Under the pieces are notes generated by a model. The model had not been told where the DNA came from. It made no database searches and saw nothing but the letters and a program-made list of their open reading frames with translations. Positions 16,148-25,069 of a stretch of 64,000 bases of DNA are shown here, in pieces. Source of the DNA: Dyella sp. BiH032 (GTDB taxonomy: Bacteria > Pseudomonadota > Gammaproteobacteria > Xanthomonadales > Rhodanobacteraceae); contig NZ_CP134867.1 of the NCBI RefSeq assembly GCF_031954525.1, forward strand, positions 2,418,001-2,482,000, written 5' to 3'. Every line of letters begins with the position of its first letter. Positions within the stretch are counted from its first letter, which is position 1. A program made the position numbers and the translations under genes.

Positions 16148-17461
16148 ATGAAGACCGACCTGACATCCGATAGTAGTTTCGCGCAGTGGCGCCTGAGGCA
16201 ACCTTGGCCCGCCAATGGGGACGAACAGCAGGCGCTTAAAAAGAACGCGCTGGAACAACTATTGGTCAGCTTTCGTCGAGGCGAAATCATCAGCTTGGAC
16301 GGGGTGGAGTCGGCCACCGCCAGGGCGATTTACGAGATCCACGGGCAGCGTCCGTTCGAAATGAACAGCCACTGGATCCTGTCTGCACAGGACTGGACCT
16401 GTCCTTGTTGTGGGCGAAGCAAGGTGGCGATCAGTCGGTTGGGTGGTAAGGGGCAGATCCTGGGCAAGCTCACGATCCACCATGACCACATGGGGGACGC
16501 GATCGAGGAGGAGTTCTGCCGTGTGTTTGTCGCCAAGGGAACCGAAAACCCGCAAGTTGAGGGGAAGCGTCTGGTGGGGCGCATCGGTAAAGCCTTCGCA
16601 GCACATGAAGAAGTGCTGATCTGCGAGGACTGCAACAATGCCGATACGAGAGCGAGCAGGGATCTTGGGTTGCCCAAACACTTCTCTTTTCCGGTGGGAA
16701 AGATCAGGCGCTTCATTCTGCCGGTTCCTCATGCACCGCATCGCATTGATATCGATGCTGCCCAAAGAGCGTGGGAGGAAGCGAAGCCAGCCTACGATTT
16801 ACGAATGCGCTTGATTGGGGAGGTTGCTGTCGCAGCGGCGACGAATACCCATTGGTATGAGCCACACCAACGACAGGCGATTCCTATTCCGGTCTATGGA
16901 TATGCAAATGCCATGCTTGGATTTGCGAATATCACGGATTGGCTCAATTTGGAGGACCTGGAAAAGGCACTCGGTCCCAAGGAGAAGATCCATCAGCCAA
17001 ACCGTGCGCGTTGGCGCACGGAGTCAGCCAAGCCAGGAAGACCTTTGCCAGGCAACTATCTGGCATTGCTTCGTTCGGCTCCCTACATGGCCGAGTGGTG
17101 GGATGCATTACCAGAGGATTGGTGTTGTCCCGTTTGCGATCGAAGTAAATATGAGCAGCTCTATTTTGGTGACAAAGGGGAGATTCAGTTCCGCACGCCA
17201 GGTGCTTCCAATGCTCCGCGTTGGCGGCGACAGCGGATCTGCAATCATTGTCACTCCGTGGTCATGAGCCTCAAAGAGGAAATCACCCAGCGGATGGGCG
17301 CCAGGCCAGACGACAGTTTTGGACACTTCTCGCCCGACGAATTGAAGGGGATCATTCGGGCTCGCCCTCATTCATCGCACCTGATCAAACCCAAGGAGGC
17401 GGCCGCACTGGTGGATCTGGTGGTGAAGCGCCTTGCCGAGGAGGGCGAAGATGTGTTCTGA
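16148..17461 (+). CDS. Tandem zinc-finger/HNH-like protein
   Basis: A 437-residue protein built from two related zinc modules. The first has CPCC (85-88), HHDH (111-114) and CEDCN (159-163), the order expected of an HNH/treble-clef endonuclease, with the His pair as metal and general-base residues. The second has CPVC (327-330) and CNHC (365-368) with similar spacing and the echoing CDRSK/CGRSK, but lacks the HHDH equivalent, so it is probably structural or DNA-binding. A good ribosome site (CCAAGGAGA) precedes the ATG. It probably cuts or binds nucleic acid; the defence link is inferred from island context. Confidence 0.7.
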   Translation: MKTDLTSDSSFAQWRLRQPWPANGDEQQALKKNALEQLLVSFRRGEIISLDGVESATARAIYEIHGQRPFEMNSHWILSAQDWTCPCCGRSKVAISRLGGKGQILGKLTIHHDHMGDAIEEEFCRVFVAKGTENPQVEGKRLVGRIGKAFAAHEEVLICEDCNNADTRASRDLGLPKHFSFPVGKIRRFILPVPHAPHRIDIDAAQRAWEEAKPAYDLRMRLIGEVAVAAATNTHWYEPHQRQAIPIPVYGYANAMLGFANITDWLNLEDLEKALGPKEKIHQPNRARWRTESAKPGRPLPGNYLALLRSAPYMAEWWDALPEDWCCPVCDRSKYEQLYFGDKGEIQFRTPGASNAPRWRRQRICNHCHSVVMSLKEEITQRMGARPDDSFGHFSPDELKGIIRARPHSSHLIKPKEAAALVDLVVKRLAEEGEDVF

Positions 17462-17591
17462 GGGGGCGGTGGGTCGAACAATTGCGGAGGTCAGGCCGGT
17501 GAGGTCAGGGCAGCCCTGGTATCCAGGCGAAAGAATGAGGCTGCGGTAGCGCTTTTTGAGTCCAACCATCTCTTGCATGTGGGCCTTCAGC

Positions 17592-18263
17592 ATGAGCAAG
17601 CCAGACGACAATAAGTCCGTGACAGTCAGGATCACCGATTCTTTCAAACTATCGTCGCAGGGGCGGGGAACAACTCGCAGAGACGATGCGGTGATCGGTT
17701 ATACCGAGTCACGGCTCAATGGGCGTGCTGCGCACGCTTCGCTCGGACCTGATGGCATCAGCCATGGGCTTTCCGGTTCACCACCGACCAATGAAACGGG
17801 GACCATGGAGACCTGCACCTATTTGATTGCTGCGATGAACAGAACTGGAGCCGGCTCGACGTGGGGGCAGCCCGTCTTGGTTGACGAGCATGACGACGCA
17901 GACGCGATTTGTGGCAAGTTAAACGGTGGATCAGAGGTCCTGCGCATTCAAGTGGTCCGTGCTCAATCAAACGCCGCCTTCTGGAAAGAGGTTCACGTCA
18001 ACCATGGCGCTACGATGAGCGGGACAGCGGTCGAATTGGCGACGGAGCTCAAAGCACCCATTGCGCACAAAGCTGGCCTCCTGCCCCCGGCTCAACGTGG
18101 TCAGCTCGTGCTGGCCCTGAGTGCCCTGCATACACCGGGCTATGTTCTTGGGGACGTCGCTGAGAAGTTCCGGGAGCACCATGGGGCATGGGCCGGATCT
18201 ATGGGGTTCAGAGAGATCTGGTTGGTCGGCCCTGGCGTTGAGCTCACACACCGTTTGGCGTGA
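17592..18263 (+). CDS. Hypothetical protein of the island
   Basis: A 223-residue cytoplasmic protein without recognised motifs. It starts with a polar, low-complexity region (residues 1-75) and continues with an alpha/beta part (VLRIQVVRAQSN, PAQRGQLVLALSAL, FREIWLVGPG). It lies 130 bp after the zinc/HNH gene on the same strand and converges with the HEPN-like gene 21 bp away. The start at 17592 is one of several possible ones; an ATG 15 bases earlier is in frame. Confidence 0.5.
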   Translation: MSKPDDNKSVTVRITDSFKLSSQGRGTTRRDDAVIGYTESRLNGRAAHASLGPDGISHGLSGSPPTNETGTMETCTYLIAAMNRTGAGSTWGQPVLVDEHDDADAICGKLNGGSEVLRIQVVRAQSNAAFWKEVHVNHGATMSGTAVELATELKAPIAHKAGLLPPAQRGQLVLALSALHTPGYVLGDVAEKFREHHGAWAGSMGFREIWLVGPGVELTHRLA

Positions 18264-18284
18264 CGTGGTCCGGAATGATCTCGG

Positions 18285-19109
18285 TTACGGCTCGGCTTTA
18301 GGGGCTCCCTCTCTGACAAGCACCGTGGCCAACTGTTCATCGCTCGGTGGTGGCACATAGCGCTTGTCAGCGTCGGCCAGGAGATCCGCCAAAGCCTTTC
18401 CCGAGCTGGCGCGGAGAAAGAGTGCATGGTTGGGGCAGAGGGGGTGCCCCAGTTCCACAATAAGGGAATACGTGTGGATCAGCTCTTCGGCGGCTAGAAG
18501 GGTGAGATAGATCATGGCTCCCAGTGCCGGTTTCAGCGGCACTAGGCTGTTCGGCTCAAACTCATCGGAACGCCATGTTGTCATCGCACTGAATGGCCAC
18601 AGGGTGGATTCGATATAGGCCCCTTTTTGGGTCGTGAAGATGACCGGGGTTGGGCTGCCCTTGTGAACGATGGCGTCGCGCATCGTTCTTAGGTTTGCAA
18701 AGAAAGGGGCGTGCCGCGCATACACGAAGGCCAGCGCCTGCGGGATCATGAATCGCTCCTCGATCTCCGCCGCCGTCCGAGGTTTGTTATCTCCCCCGAT
18801 CACCATGTCCCCAAAACTGTTGGGCAGCGTTTTTTTCGGAGATGAGCCATCCTCTTTGTAGCGGACCTTTGACCAAATGGCTTTGATGATCCTCTGGAGG
18901 TAGTCAAAGATGCTGCGGCACTGAACGGCTAGGTATTCGACTTCGGTTATGACCATCCGGCCGGCCTGACCCTCGACCTCGCTTTGGTGGGCCATCAAGA
19001 GGTCGAGCTTGGCCACAGAGGCGGCGACGTTGTAGAGGTCATCCCAGATGCCCATAAAAGGTTTGGCCGTTTCCTCAAAGCACACGTGCTGAGCAATTAG
19101 GTTGAGCAC
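18285..19109 (-). CDS. HEPN-like helical protein
   Basis: A 274-residue all-helical protein. It contains R144-DAIV-H149 within NLRTMRDAIVHKG, matching the R-X4-6-H signature of HEPN-type RNases, with preceding helices typical of such folds (AVQCRSIFDYLQRIIKAIW). Many island HEPN proteins act as toxins or abortive-infection effectors, but the motif alone is weak proof. The start overlaps the upstream 107-aa gene by 35 bp, implying translational coupling, perhaps with a modulator or antitoxin-like partner. Confidence 0.6.
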   Translation of the reverse strand: MLNLIAQHVCFEETAKPFMGIWDDLYNVAASVAKLDLLMAHQSEVEGQAGRMVITEVEYLAVQCRSIFDYLQRIIKAIWSKVRYKEDGSSPKKTLPNSFGDMVIGGDNKPRTAAEIEERFMIPQALAFVYARHAPFFANLRTMRDAIVHKGSPTPVIFTTQKGAYIESTLWPFSAMTTWRSDEFEPNSLVPLKPALGAMIYLTLLAAEELIHTYSLIVELGHPLCPNHALFLRASSGKALADLLADADKRYVPPPSDEQLATVLVREGAPKAEP

Positions 19110-19398
19110 GTGAAGAGCTTAGGTCGTGCGGCGCAGCGGCACAGTCTCCAAAGTAGGTTCCCTCGGAGAGATCCACGATTTGGATGGGGAGCAGGCGCCC
19201 ATTGTTGGCGAACCACAACTGCCACTGACCATCTGTGCGAAACGTTCCGGTGCAAACAATCTGCCCGCGAAGAACGGCACGCGGATCCACGTATTGAATG
19301 ACGCCGATTTCTTCGATGGGGACTTGCGTGGACATTGTTGGATGGCCTGTGGGATGGATGTCGCTGTCAGGCTTCATCGCCATGCTATTTGCTGGCAT
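19075..19398 (-). CDS. Small hypothetical protein overlapping the HEPN-like gene
   Basis: A 107-residue protein with a compact beta-rich core (VLRGQIVCTGTFRTDGQWQLWFANNGRLLPIQIV). It shares 35 bp with the start of the HEPN-like gene. Initiation is uncertain: ATG codons at 19398, 19383 and 19335 are all in frame. No motif is recognised. The overlap suggests that the two proteins work together. Confidence 0.5.
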   Translation of the reverse strand: MPANSMAMKPDSDIHPTGHPTMSTQVPIEEIGVIQYVDPRAVLRGQIVCTGTFRTDGQWQLWFANNGRLLPIQIVDLSEGTYFGDCAAAPHDLSSSRAQPNCSARVL

Positions 19399-19441
19399 AT
19401 GGCCGATGTTGCCTCTTCTGGTGTGGTTTCTTAGAAGGACA

Positions 19442-20383
19442 TCAGTGGTGAGGCGACTCGGGCGGGCGAAGGCGTGTGATCATGAGCAGACTGCCACATT
19501 GGGGGCACTCATCCATGCCACCGGTCTGATCACCCCAGCGGAAGTCGCATCTGACGCAGACGTATCGGAGTGGATCACCGGGAATGGCTTGCCGGGCAGG
19601 GTGGGAGGGAGTTGGCGGTGGGATCGGCGGCATGGCCTGAGATCGACTCGTTTGAGGTAAGGGCAGGGAGCGTCCTGTCGAGTGCTGCCCCTGTCGTGCT
19701 CGAAGCGCTTCCAGCTCCGCCTGTCTTCGGCTTGCCTGCTGAGGGTGGAAAACCCAGCTTTTTGCCCCTGTGTTGGAGATCAAGAAGTCTTGTAGGGCTT
19801 GCCGATAGCTATGGCGCTTGGTCCGCGGGTCCTCTTCAAAGGCCAATTCCATCAAGTTGATGGCGACCACGCCGGCGCAAGGAGCAGGTGGTGCGCGCAA
19901 GGCATCAGGGACAAGCCTCTCAGGATGAGTGATGTAGATGGCGAAGGTGCCACCAGCCACGGTTGCCAGGATGTCCACCAACGTCTGCCCAAGCCGAACA
20001 TCGACATCGCACGCTGGCAAGGGGAAGGACTGAGGAGAGACCACCTCATACGTGTGGAGTGCTGTGGGACCGCGGGAGAACGGTATTTCAACGGTGTCAC
20101 GAAGTTCGGGCAGGTCGATGGTCAGCCCATCCCGGAGCAGTTGCCGCATCATGAGCCGCACCGAAACAGCCCAAGAAAAGTCGCAGTCGGAATGAGTGTC
20201 CCCTTCGTCTGCCCGGCTTACATGGGCGAAGTGCCAAGCTTTCACTTCCCCCTTTCTGGCAATCAGTGGGGACTGACAAGAAGGACAGATACAGCCGCAG
20301 GCCAAGCCTTGTTGAACCTCGTCCACATCAACGATCCGACCGTTTATCTTGCGCAATGCGAAAGGGATCAGGGCGTGGTCCAT
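19442..20383 (-). CDS. CoiA-like protein with N- and C-terminal zinc motifs
   Basis: A 313-residue protein. The N-terminus resembles competence protein CoiA: a zinc pair CPSC (33-36) followed by KAWHFAH (48-54). A middle region similar in layout to the CoiA nuclease domain (VDVRLGQTLVDILATVAGGTFAIYITH) lacks the usual catalytic Glu-X-Gln/Lys after the strand. After a Pro/Ser-rich linker, the C-terminus has a zinc ribbon (CVRC...CPQC). It may therefore bind DNA without cutting it. It is separated by 43 bp from the 107-aa gene downstream, so all three minus-strand genes probably form one operon. Confidence 0.65.
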   Translation of the reverse strand: MDHALIPFALRKINGRIVDVDEVQQGLACGCICPSCQSPLIARKGEVKAWHFAHVSRADEGDTHSDCDFSWAVSVRLMMRQLLRDGLTIDLPELRDTVEIPFSRGPTALHTYEVVSPQSFPLPACDVDVRLGQTLVDILATVAGGTFAIYITHPERLVPDALRAPPAPCAGVVAINLMELAFEEDPRTKRHSYRQALQDFLISNTGAKSWVFHPQQASRRQAELEALRARQGQHSTGRSLPLPQTSRSQAMPPIPPPTPSHPARQAIPGDPLRYVCVRCDFRWGDQTGGMDECPQCGSLLMITRLRPPESPHH

Positions 20384-20655
20384 GGCGGTTGCCTTGTGGG
20401 TGAGCTGTGATTATCTATTTATTTTGTTTTTGTTAAACACTCAGATGAAACTTCTCCTGCCGCTGCCGCAACTTGGTCAACGAGGAGTTCCACATTTCCT
20501 GTTTTTGACCCATTGTTTCAGCACGATATTGTTCTGTAAGCTACTGAAACAAAAATGAAAAATTTAATTTTCAGGAAGTCTTTCGGTGCAGCTTGCACTA
20601 TATTGTTTGAAGGAAGCAAAAGAAACTGTGGCCATCTCATCAGGAGGCCACGCAG

Positions 20656-20772
20656 GTGGACGTTATTTCGCTGGTTCGCAGTGCAATGCATGTCGGTCCT
20701 TATTTTGTGATCGCAGTTTTGAGCCTGCTGGTCGCCTACGAGGCGGTCCGTAAGAAGGGGGACAAGAAGTGA
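20656..20772 (+). CDS. 38-aa single-pass membrane peptide
   Basis: A short frame starting at GTG 20656 with a perfect AGGAGG 9 bases upstream. The product has a short amphipathic N-terminus, one hydrophobic helix (YFVIAVLSLLVAYEAV, residues 16-31) and a positively charged end (RKKGDKK), so an inner-membrane peptide with the C-terminus inside. Its TGA overlaps the GTG of the next gene (GTGA), so the two are translationally coupled. Peptides like this can be toxins or membrane anchors for a partner. The preceding 270 bp are strikingly A/T-rich. Confidence 0.6.
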   Translation: MDVISLVRSAMHVGPYFVIAVLSLLVAYEAVRKKGDKK

Positions 20773-21458
20773 GCTACGGCCGGATGCCCTTTGTGTGGAT
20801 TACGCACGGCATGCTGCATCAGTTCAGCGCAGCAGAGGCCACGATGGGGCGAGAGATCGCCGCATTGAAATCGTATTTGGCGATCGCCGGTTTCCTTGAC
20901 TGGAAGCACCGGGAGACCGTGCTTTCCATCTTTGACCTCCAAGGCATTACTGGGGTGTCCAAGCCCATGGTTCTTCGGGGGCTTCAACTGCTGGAAGATC
21001 GAGGGTTGGTCGTGATCCAAAGCCGAGCCGACCGCAACACCAACGTTTACGAGCTCGGAGCGATGGAAAGCCACTATCGGAAGGTCCCACAGGACGTGAT
21101 CGGCTCGAACTTGAAGTTGATTGGTAACCGGGGAGCTGTATCTCTGGCCGCGCTCAAACTTTATGTCGCCATGCTGTATCACCGAAACGAAAAAACCGGT
21201 GATGCGGCTGTTTCTCATCGAACGCTGGTGGATGAAACCGGTGTGCGGCCCGAGTTGGTGAAAGACGGTTACAAAGTGCTGCACACGTGTGGGTTCGTTA
21301 CCGTGTCTCGTAGCAGCGCGCTACGTGAGCTGTCGGCGTCGGGCTTCGCCACCAATGCCTACAAAATGCATGGTGATTTCGTTGGCCTGGAAGCGGCGGT
21401 CCGCCGGCCTGGTGCCATTCGCAGTCGCCAGCGCAAAGGGATTGCGCCTTGGGCCTGA
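20769..21458 (+). CDS. Winged-helix DNA-binding protein
   Basis: A 229-residue protein with two winged-helix-like units: residues about 40-95 (SIFDLQGITGVSKPMVLRGLQLLEDRGLVVIQSRADRN, a MarR/Rep-type wHTH with wing) and about 125-185 (AVSHRTLVDETGVRPELVKDGYKVLHTCGFVTV). This pairing is seen in replication initiators and in some element-encoded regulators. It starts at GTG overlapping the stop of the 38-aa peptide gene. It is the last cargo gene before the recombinase remnant and may control excision or replication of the element. Confidence 0.6.
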   Translation: MSYGRMPFVWITHGMLHQFSAAEATMGREIAALKSYLAIAGFLDWKHRETVLSIFDLQGITGVSKPMVLRGLQLLEDRGLVVIQSRADRNTNVYELGAMESHYRKVPQDVIGSNLKLIGNRGAVSLAALKLYVAMLYHRNEKTGDAAVSHRTLVDETGVRPELVKDGYKVLHTCGFVTVSRSSALRELSASGFATNAYKMHGDFVGLEAAVRRPGAIRSRQRKGIAPWA

Positions 21459-21485
21459 TAACAGGGAGAGGAGGCCTGGGTTTGC

Positions 21486-21845
21486 TTATGAGCCGTTGGC
21501 TGTCATCGGTAATCCATCCAGCCCGGCGTCTCTTAGCACCTTCTGCGCGGTTTCAACGGCCCACCCCTGTTGCGGGGGCAGCTCGGCCAGGGATCCCATC
21601 GGTGTGGGGCCATGCAGCGGTGGCAGGCCGCCCAGCTTCCGGATTCGGTCTTCATGCTGTTCATAGCGGGGACGCAGCAACCGCACCTTGTTCTGAACGT
21701 AGTCACGAGTTTGGGCGTAGTCGCCATGGGCCGCATGGTTCAGGGCCACCGCTGCGGTCTGCATCACCACCACACCTAGGGCCAAGTCGGTGGCCACCGT
21801 GCGGCGCAGGTCGCGTGGCCGCCACCATCTTAGATTAGGTTGCAC
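21486..21845 (-). pseudogene. C-terminal fragment of a second tyrosine recombinase
   Basis: The readable segment contains WRPRDLRRTVATDLA followed by LNHA and a terminal helix (RDYVQNKVRLLRPRYEQHEDRI). This is the layout of the box II region of phage-type integrases. The catalytic core before it is missing, and the fragment begins inside the 3' end of the intact integrase gene on the same strand. It is a relic of another integration module. Confidence 0.6.
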
Positions 21846-23427
21846 GTCGAGGACTTTTTACTTGGCGCGCCTCACTCGCCTCCACAGCCGTACGCCGTTG
21901 TTGCACGCGATCCAGCTTCGGAAAGAAGACGCCAACGGAGCGAGGGACATACGGCGTGGGTGGCGGCAGCTCGTGTTTGACGGCGTTGACTGTTTCAAAG
22001 CGCTCAAAGAGGGTCGGTGGGTCGATGTAAAACTCCGACAGGATCGAGCCCTTGGTGCTGTGTCCCGTGATCCGCGCAATGCGGCCTTCCAACATTCCTG
22101 CTCGCTCAGCGAAGGTTGCAAAGGTGTGCCGGAAACAATGAAACACGAGCTTGTCGTCGTTGACGCCACACAGCGGCATATAAGTGCGGTTCCACCAGTC
22201 GCCCACTTTGTCGCCGCCTAATTTGCCAAGACCAGGAAAAAGCGGCCCAGTGGCTTGGTTCTGAGCCTGGGTGACGTCGGCGACATAGGCGAGAAATCCC
22301 GCATCGAGTAGCACGGGGTGGAGTGGAACAAAGCGTTTTGTCTTTGGGTTCTTCAAATGTTGCCCAGCAAATCGGGTGGCAACATGAAAGCCCCAGACAT
22401 GCTGCACTTGTTCAATATCGGCTGTGTTGAGCTGGGCCAGTTCATTGACGCGCGCGCCGCTATACAACGCGAGCAGTGGGATCCACCAGCGCGAAGGTGT
22501 GCGGCAATGTTGGTCACGACGTTCCGGATCGAACAAGGCTTGTAGTTCGCTGGGGAGGAAGGCACGCCGGCTGCGTTCGTCTTCTTGGGCACGCGTCATC
22601 ACATGCACGTCAGACGCAGGGTTGTCGGGCAAATGCCGGCGCTTGACGCACCAGTTGAGAAACACCCTCAATCGGTCCAAATGCTTTTCTTGCGTGCGCT
22701 CGGCGATCGTCGGTGGGCGAAGTCGACGTGACAGGGCAAGCACCCCCGGGACATCCAGATCTTTGTATTCGGTTTTCTTGTTGGCATTCACCGGCCAATC
22801 GGCGATCGCCGCCAGGAACGTGTCGATGTCATCGGTGCCAACGGTGGCGATCGGTTTGTCGCCGATGGCGCCCAGAAACAGTCGCAACGTGTGGCTGGTG
22901 TCCAACACGTTGGCCGCGGCTCGCAGCTTTTGTTTGAACTGCGCGAGGAACACCGAGATGCGTTCGGACAAAAGAGGTGAGGGCTCGGTCGACGCCGTGG
23001 CTGGTGGCGCGGCTGGTATGGCTGGTAACGTTGTGGGGTGATGGTGTGCGTCCATCGCCCGAAGCATTTCCAGCGCCATGGCGTGATCGGCGGGCCCCAA
23101 GGCCTGGATGCGACGTGTGCCATCCGGTGTGATTTCGATGGAGTAGTTCACCGCCTCAGGAATGACAAATCCCCATGGATCAAACCGCATTTCCTGGGTC
23201 TTCAAGACGAATGGTTTTGGCGGCGTGGGTATGGGGCCTTTGAGGGCAGCGCACTGATGAGACAGAGCGTAACCGAGATGCGCGGCGGCCAATCGGGCAT
23301 GGTCTCCACTCACATTGCCCAGGGCCCGAACAATGAAGCGCGACCCCAGTGCGGTGCGTGCATGCACGGGCACCAAGAAGCGGACATACCAGCCTGAGGG
23401 TCGGCGGAAGAGGAGCGGCTTTGGCAT
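21835..23427 (-). CDS. Tyrosine-type site-specific integrase of the ssrA island
   Basis: A 530-residue recombinase with an N-terminal arm-binding region (1-140), a SAM-like core-binding domain (about 150-270) and a catalytic domain. The active-site set is complete: Arg326 (YSGARVNEL), Lys near 362-364 (KNPKTKR), His430 and Arg433 (HCFRHTF), His456 (TGHSTKG) and Tyr467 (EFYIDP). It catalyses insertion and excision at the 3' end of ssrA, which lies 105 bp upstream of its start. The Met at 23427 was chosen over one 66 bp earlier because the interval contains the arm-type repeats. Those repeats overlap its probable promoter, so integrase may repress its own gene. Confidence 0.9.
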   Translation of the reverse strand: MPKPLLFRRPSGWYVRFLVPVHARTALGSRFIVRALGNVSGDHARLAAAHLGYALSHQCAALKGPIPTPPKPFVLKTQEMRFDPWGFVIPEAVNYSIEITPDGTRRIQALGPADHAMALEMLRAMDAHHHPTTLPAIPAAPPATASTEPSPLLSERISVFLAQFKQKLRAAANVLDTSHTLRLFLGAIGDKPIATVGTDDIDTFLAAIADWPVNANKKTEYKDLDVPGVLALSRRLRPPTIAERTQEKHLDRLRVFLNWCVKRRHLPDNPASDVHVMTRAQEDERSRRAFLPSELQALFDPERRDQHCRTPSRWWIPLLALYSGARVNELAQLNTADIEQVQHVWGFHVATRFAGQHLKNPKTKRFVPLHPVLLDAGFLAYVADVTQAQNQATGPLFPGLGKLGGDKVGDWWNRTYMPLCGVNDDKLVFHCFRHTFATFAERAGMLEGRIARITGHSTKGSILSEFYIDPPTLFERFETVNAVKHELPPPTPYVPRSVGVFFPKLDRVQQRRTAVEASEARQVKSPRRAT

Positions 23428-23428
23428 G

Positions 23429-23450
23429 AAACGATACCCAAAACGATACC
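23429..23450. repeat. Right integrase arm-type repeats
   Basis: Two perfect copies of AAACGATACC (23429-23438 and 23441-23450), 12 bp apart and immediately upstream of the integrase start, repeated in the same orientation near the left end of the island. Confidence 0.6.
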
Positions 23451-23531
23451 TGTGGGAAGGCGTTTCGGGGATCGTTGAGTGCCTAGAAAGCATCGGCCGA
23501 TCAGCGGTTTAGACTGATCGGCCGACAGGTT

Positions 23532-23884
<353 letters not shown>

Positions 23885-24039
23885 GGGGAAAAAAGATTGC
23901 TGGAACGCGACAGTATATGGAGCCGTCGTGGGCTTCTTCAAGCTTGCGGGCCAACCCGGCTGTACAGCTATCGTTGGCGCACGGACGCGGGTTCGACGCC
24001 CGCCGCCCCACGAAACGCGACAAGCACAGGGGAAAGCGC

Positions 24040-24492
24040 ATGACCAGGGTCAGGCTGGCGGGACAGGGCGATGCGGGCACGCTGACGGAGTTGCGCTGCG
24101 CGTTTCTGGAGGAAATGGGGCAGACGCTGCCGGACGGGTTCTCCGACCATCTGCGCGACTGGATCGAGACGGCGCTGGGCGCCGGGCGCCTGCATGCCTG
24201 GCTCGCCGAGCGGGAAGGGCGGGTGATCGGCAGTGCGGCGGTGAACCCGTATCCGCACATGCCTTCCGCCAACTATCCCACGGGGCTGGGCTGGTATCTG
24301 CTGAACGTCTATGTGAAGCCCACGCACCGGCACGACGGCGTGGGCGCTGCGTTGCTGGCGGCGGTGGGCTCGGCGGCGCGGGAGCAGGGCGTGGATGCGA
24401 TGACGCTGCATGCCACGGCGCAGGCGCGAAGCCTGTACGAGCGCCTGGGTTTCAAGCCTTCGCCGGACGCCATGCGCCTGGCGCTGGCCTGA
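24040..24492 (+). CDS. GNAT family N-acetyltransferase
   Basis: A 150-residue acetyl-CoA-dependent acetyltransferase. The fold is recognisable from HAWLAEREGRVIGSAAV, the NVYVKPTHRHDGVGAALL segment (acetyl-CoA pyrophosphate loop, variant of RxxGxG/A) and the final ARSLYERLGFKPS helix-strand. AGGGGAAAG lies just before the ATG. The substrate is unknown. It is divergent from ssrA and convergent with smpB. Confidence 0.85.
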   Translation: MTRVRLAGQGDAGTLTELRCAFLEEMGQTLPDGFSDHLRDWIETALGAGRLHAWLAEREGRVIGSAAVNPYPHMPSANYPTGLGWYLLNVYVKPTHRHDGVGAALLAAVGSAAREQGVDAMTLHATAQARSLYERLGFKPSPDAMRLALA

Positions 24493-24500
24493 GGAGTGCC

Positions 24501-24989
24501 TCAGGCGCGATTGTGGGCGCGCATGATGCGCTGCTTCTCGCGCTGCCAGTCGCGTTCTTTCTCGGCTTCGCGCTTGTCGTGCGCCTGCTTGCCGCGCGCC
24601 AGGCCGATCTCCACCTTCACCTTGTTGCCCTTCCAGTACAGCGCGATGGGCACCATGGTGTAGCCCTTGCGCTCCACCGCACCGACCAGCTGGTCGATCT
24701 CTTCCTTGTGCAGCAGCAGCTTGCGCGTGCGCCGGTCCTCGGCGATCACGTGGGTGGAGGCGCTGATCAGGGGCGGGATGGAGGTGCCGACGAGGAAGAT
24801 CTCGCCCTTCAGCACCACGGCGTAGCTGTCGCCGAAATTGATGCGGCCGGCGCGCAGCGCCTTCAGCTCCCAGCCCTGCAGGGCGATGCCCGCCTCGTAG
24901 CGCTGGTCGATGTGGTACTCGTGGCGGGCGCGCTTGTTGAGCGCGATGGTGCCGGTACCTTTGTTGTCTTTGTCCTTAGCCTTGGCCAT
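24501..24989 (-). CDS. smpB: SsrA-binding protein SmpB
   Basis: A 162-residue tmRNA partner that delivers alanyl-tmRNA to stalled ribosomes. Hallmarks are [20 protein letters not shown], the [18 protein letters not shown] region and the basic C-terminal tail ([22 protein letters not shown]), which occupies the empty mRNA channel. The ATG at 24989 is used; upstream codons lack homology. It is divergent from ratA across 80 bp and close to ssrA, a common functional neighbourhood. Confidence 0.95.
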   Translation of the reverse strand: MAKAKDKDNKGTGTIALNKRARHEYHIDQRYEAGIALQGWELKALRAGRINFGDSYAVVLKGEIFLVGTSIPPLISASTHVIAEDRRTRKLLLHKEEIDQLVGAVERKGYTMVPIALYWKGNKVKVEIGLARGKQAHDKREAEKERDWQREKQRIMRAHNRA

Positions 24990-25069
24990 GTCCGCTAAAC
25001 TTCGGGGCCGACGACCCCGCTGGCGATGCGACCGGAGCGGTCGCACCGTGATTCTCTGAAGAGGCTGAT

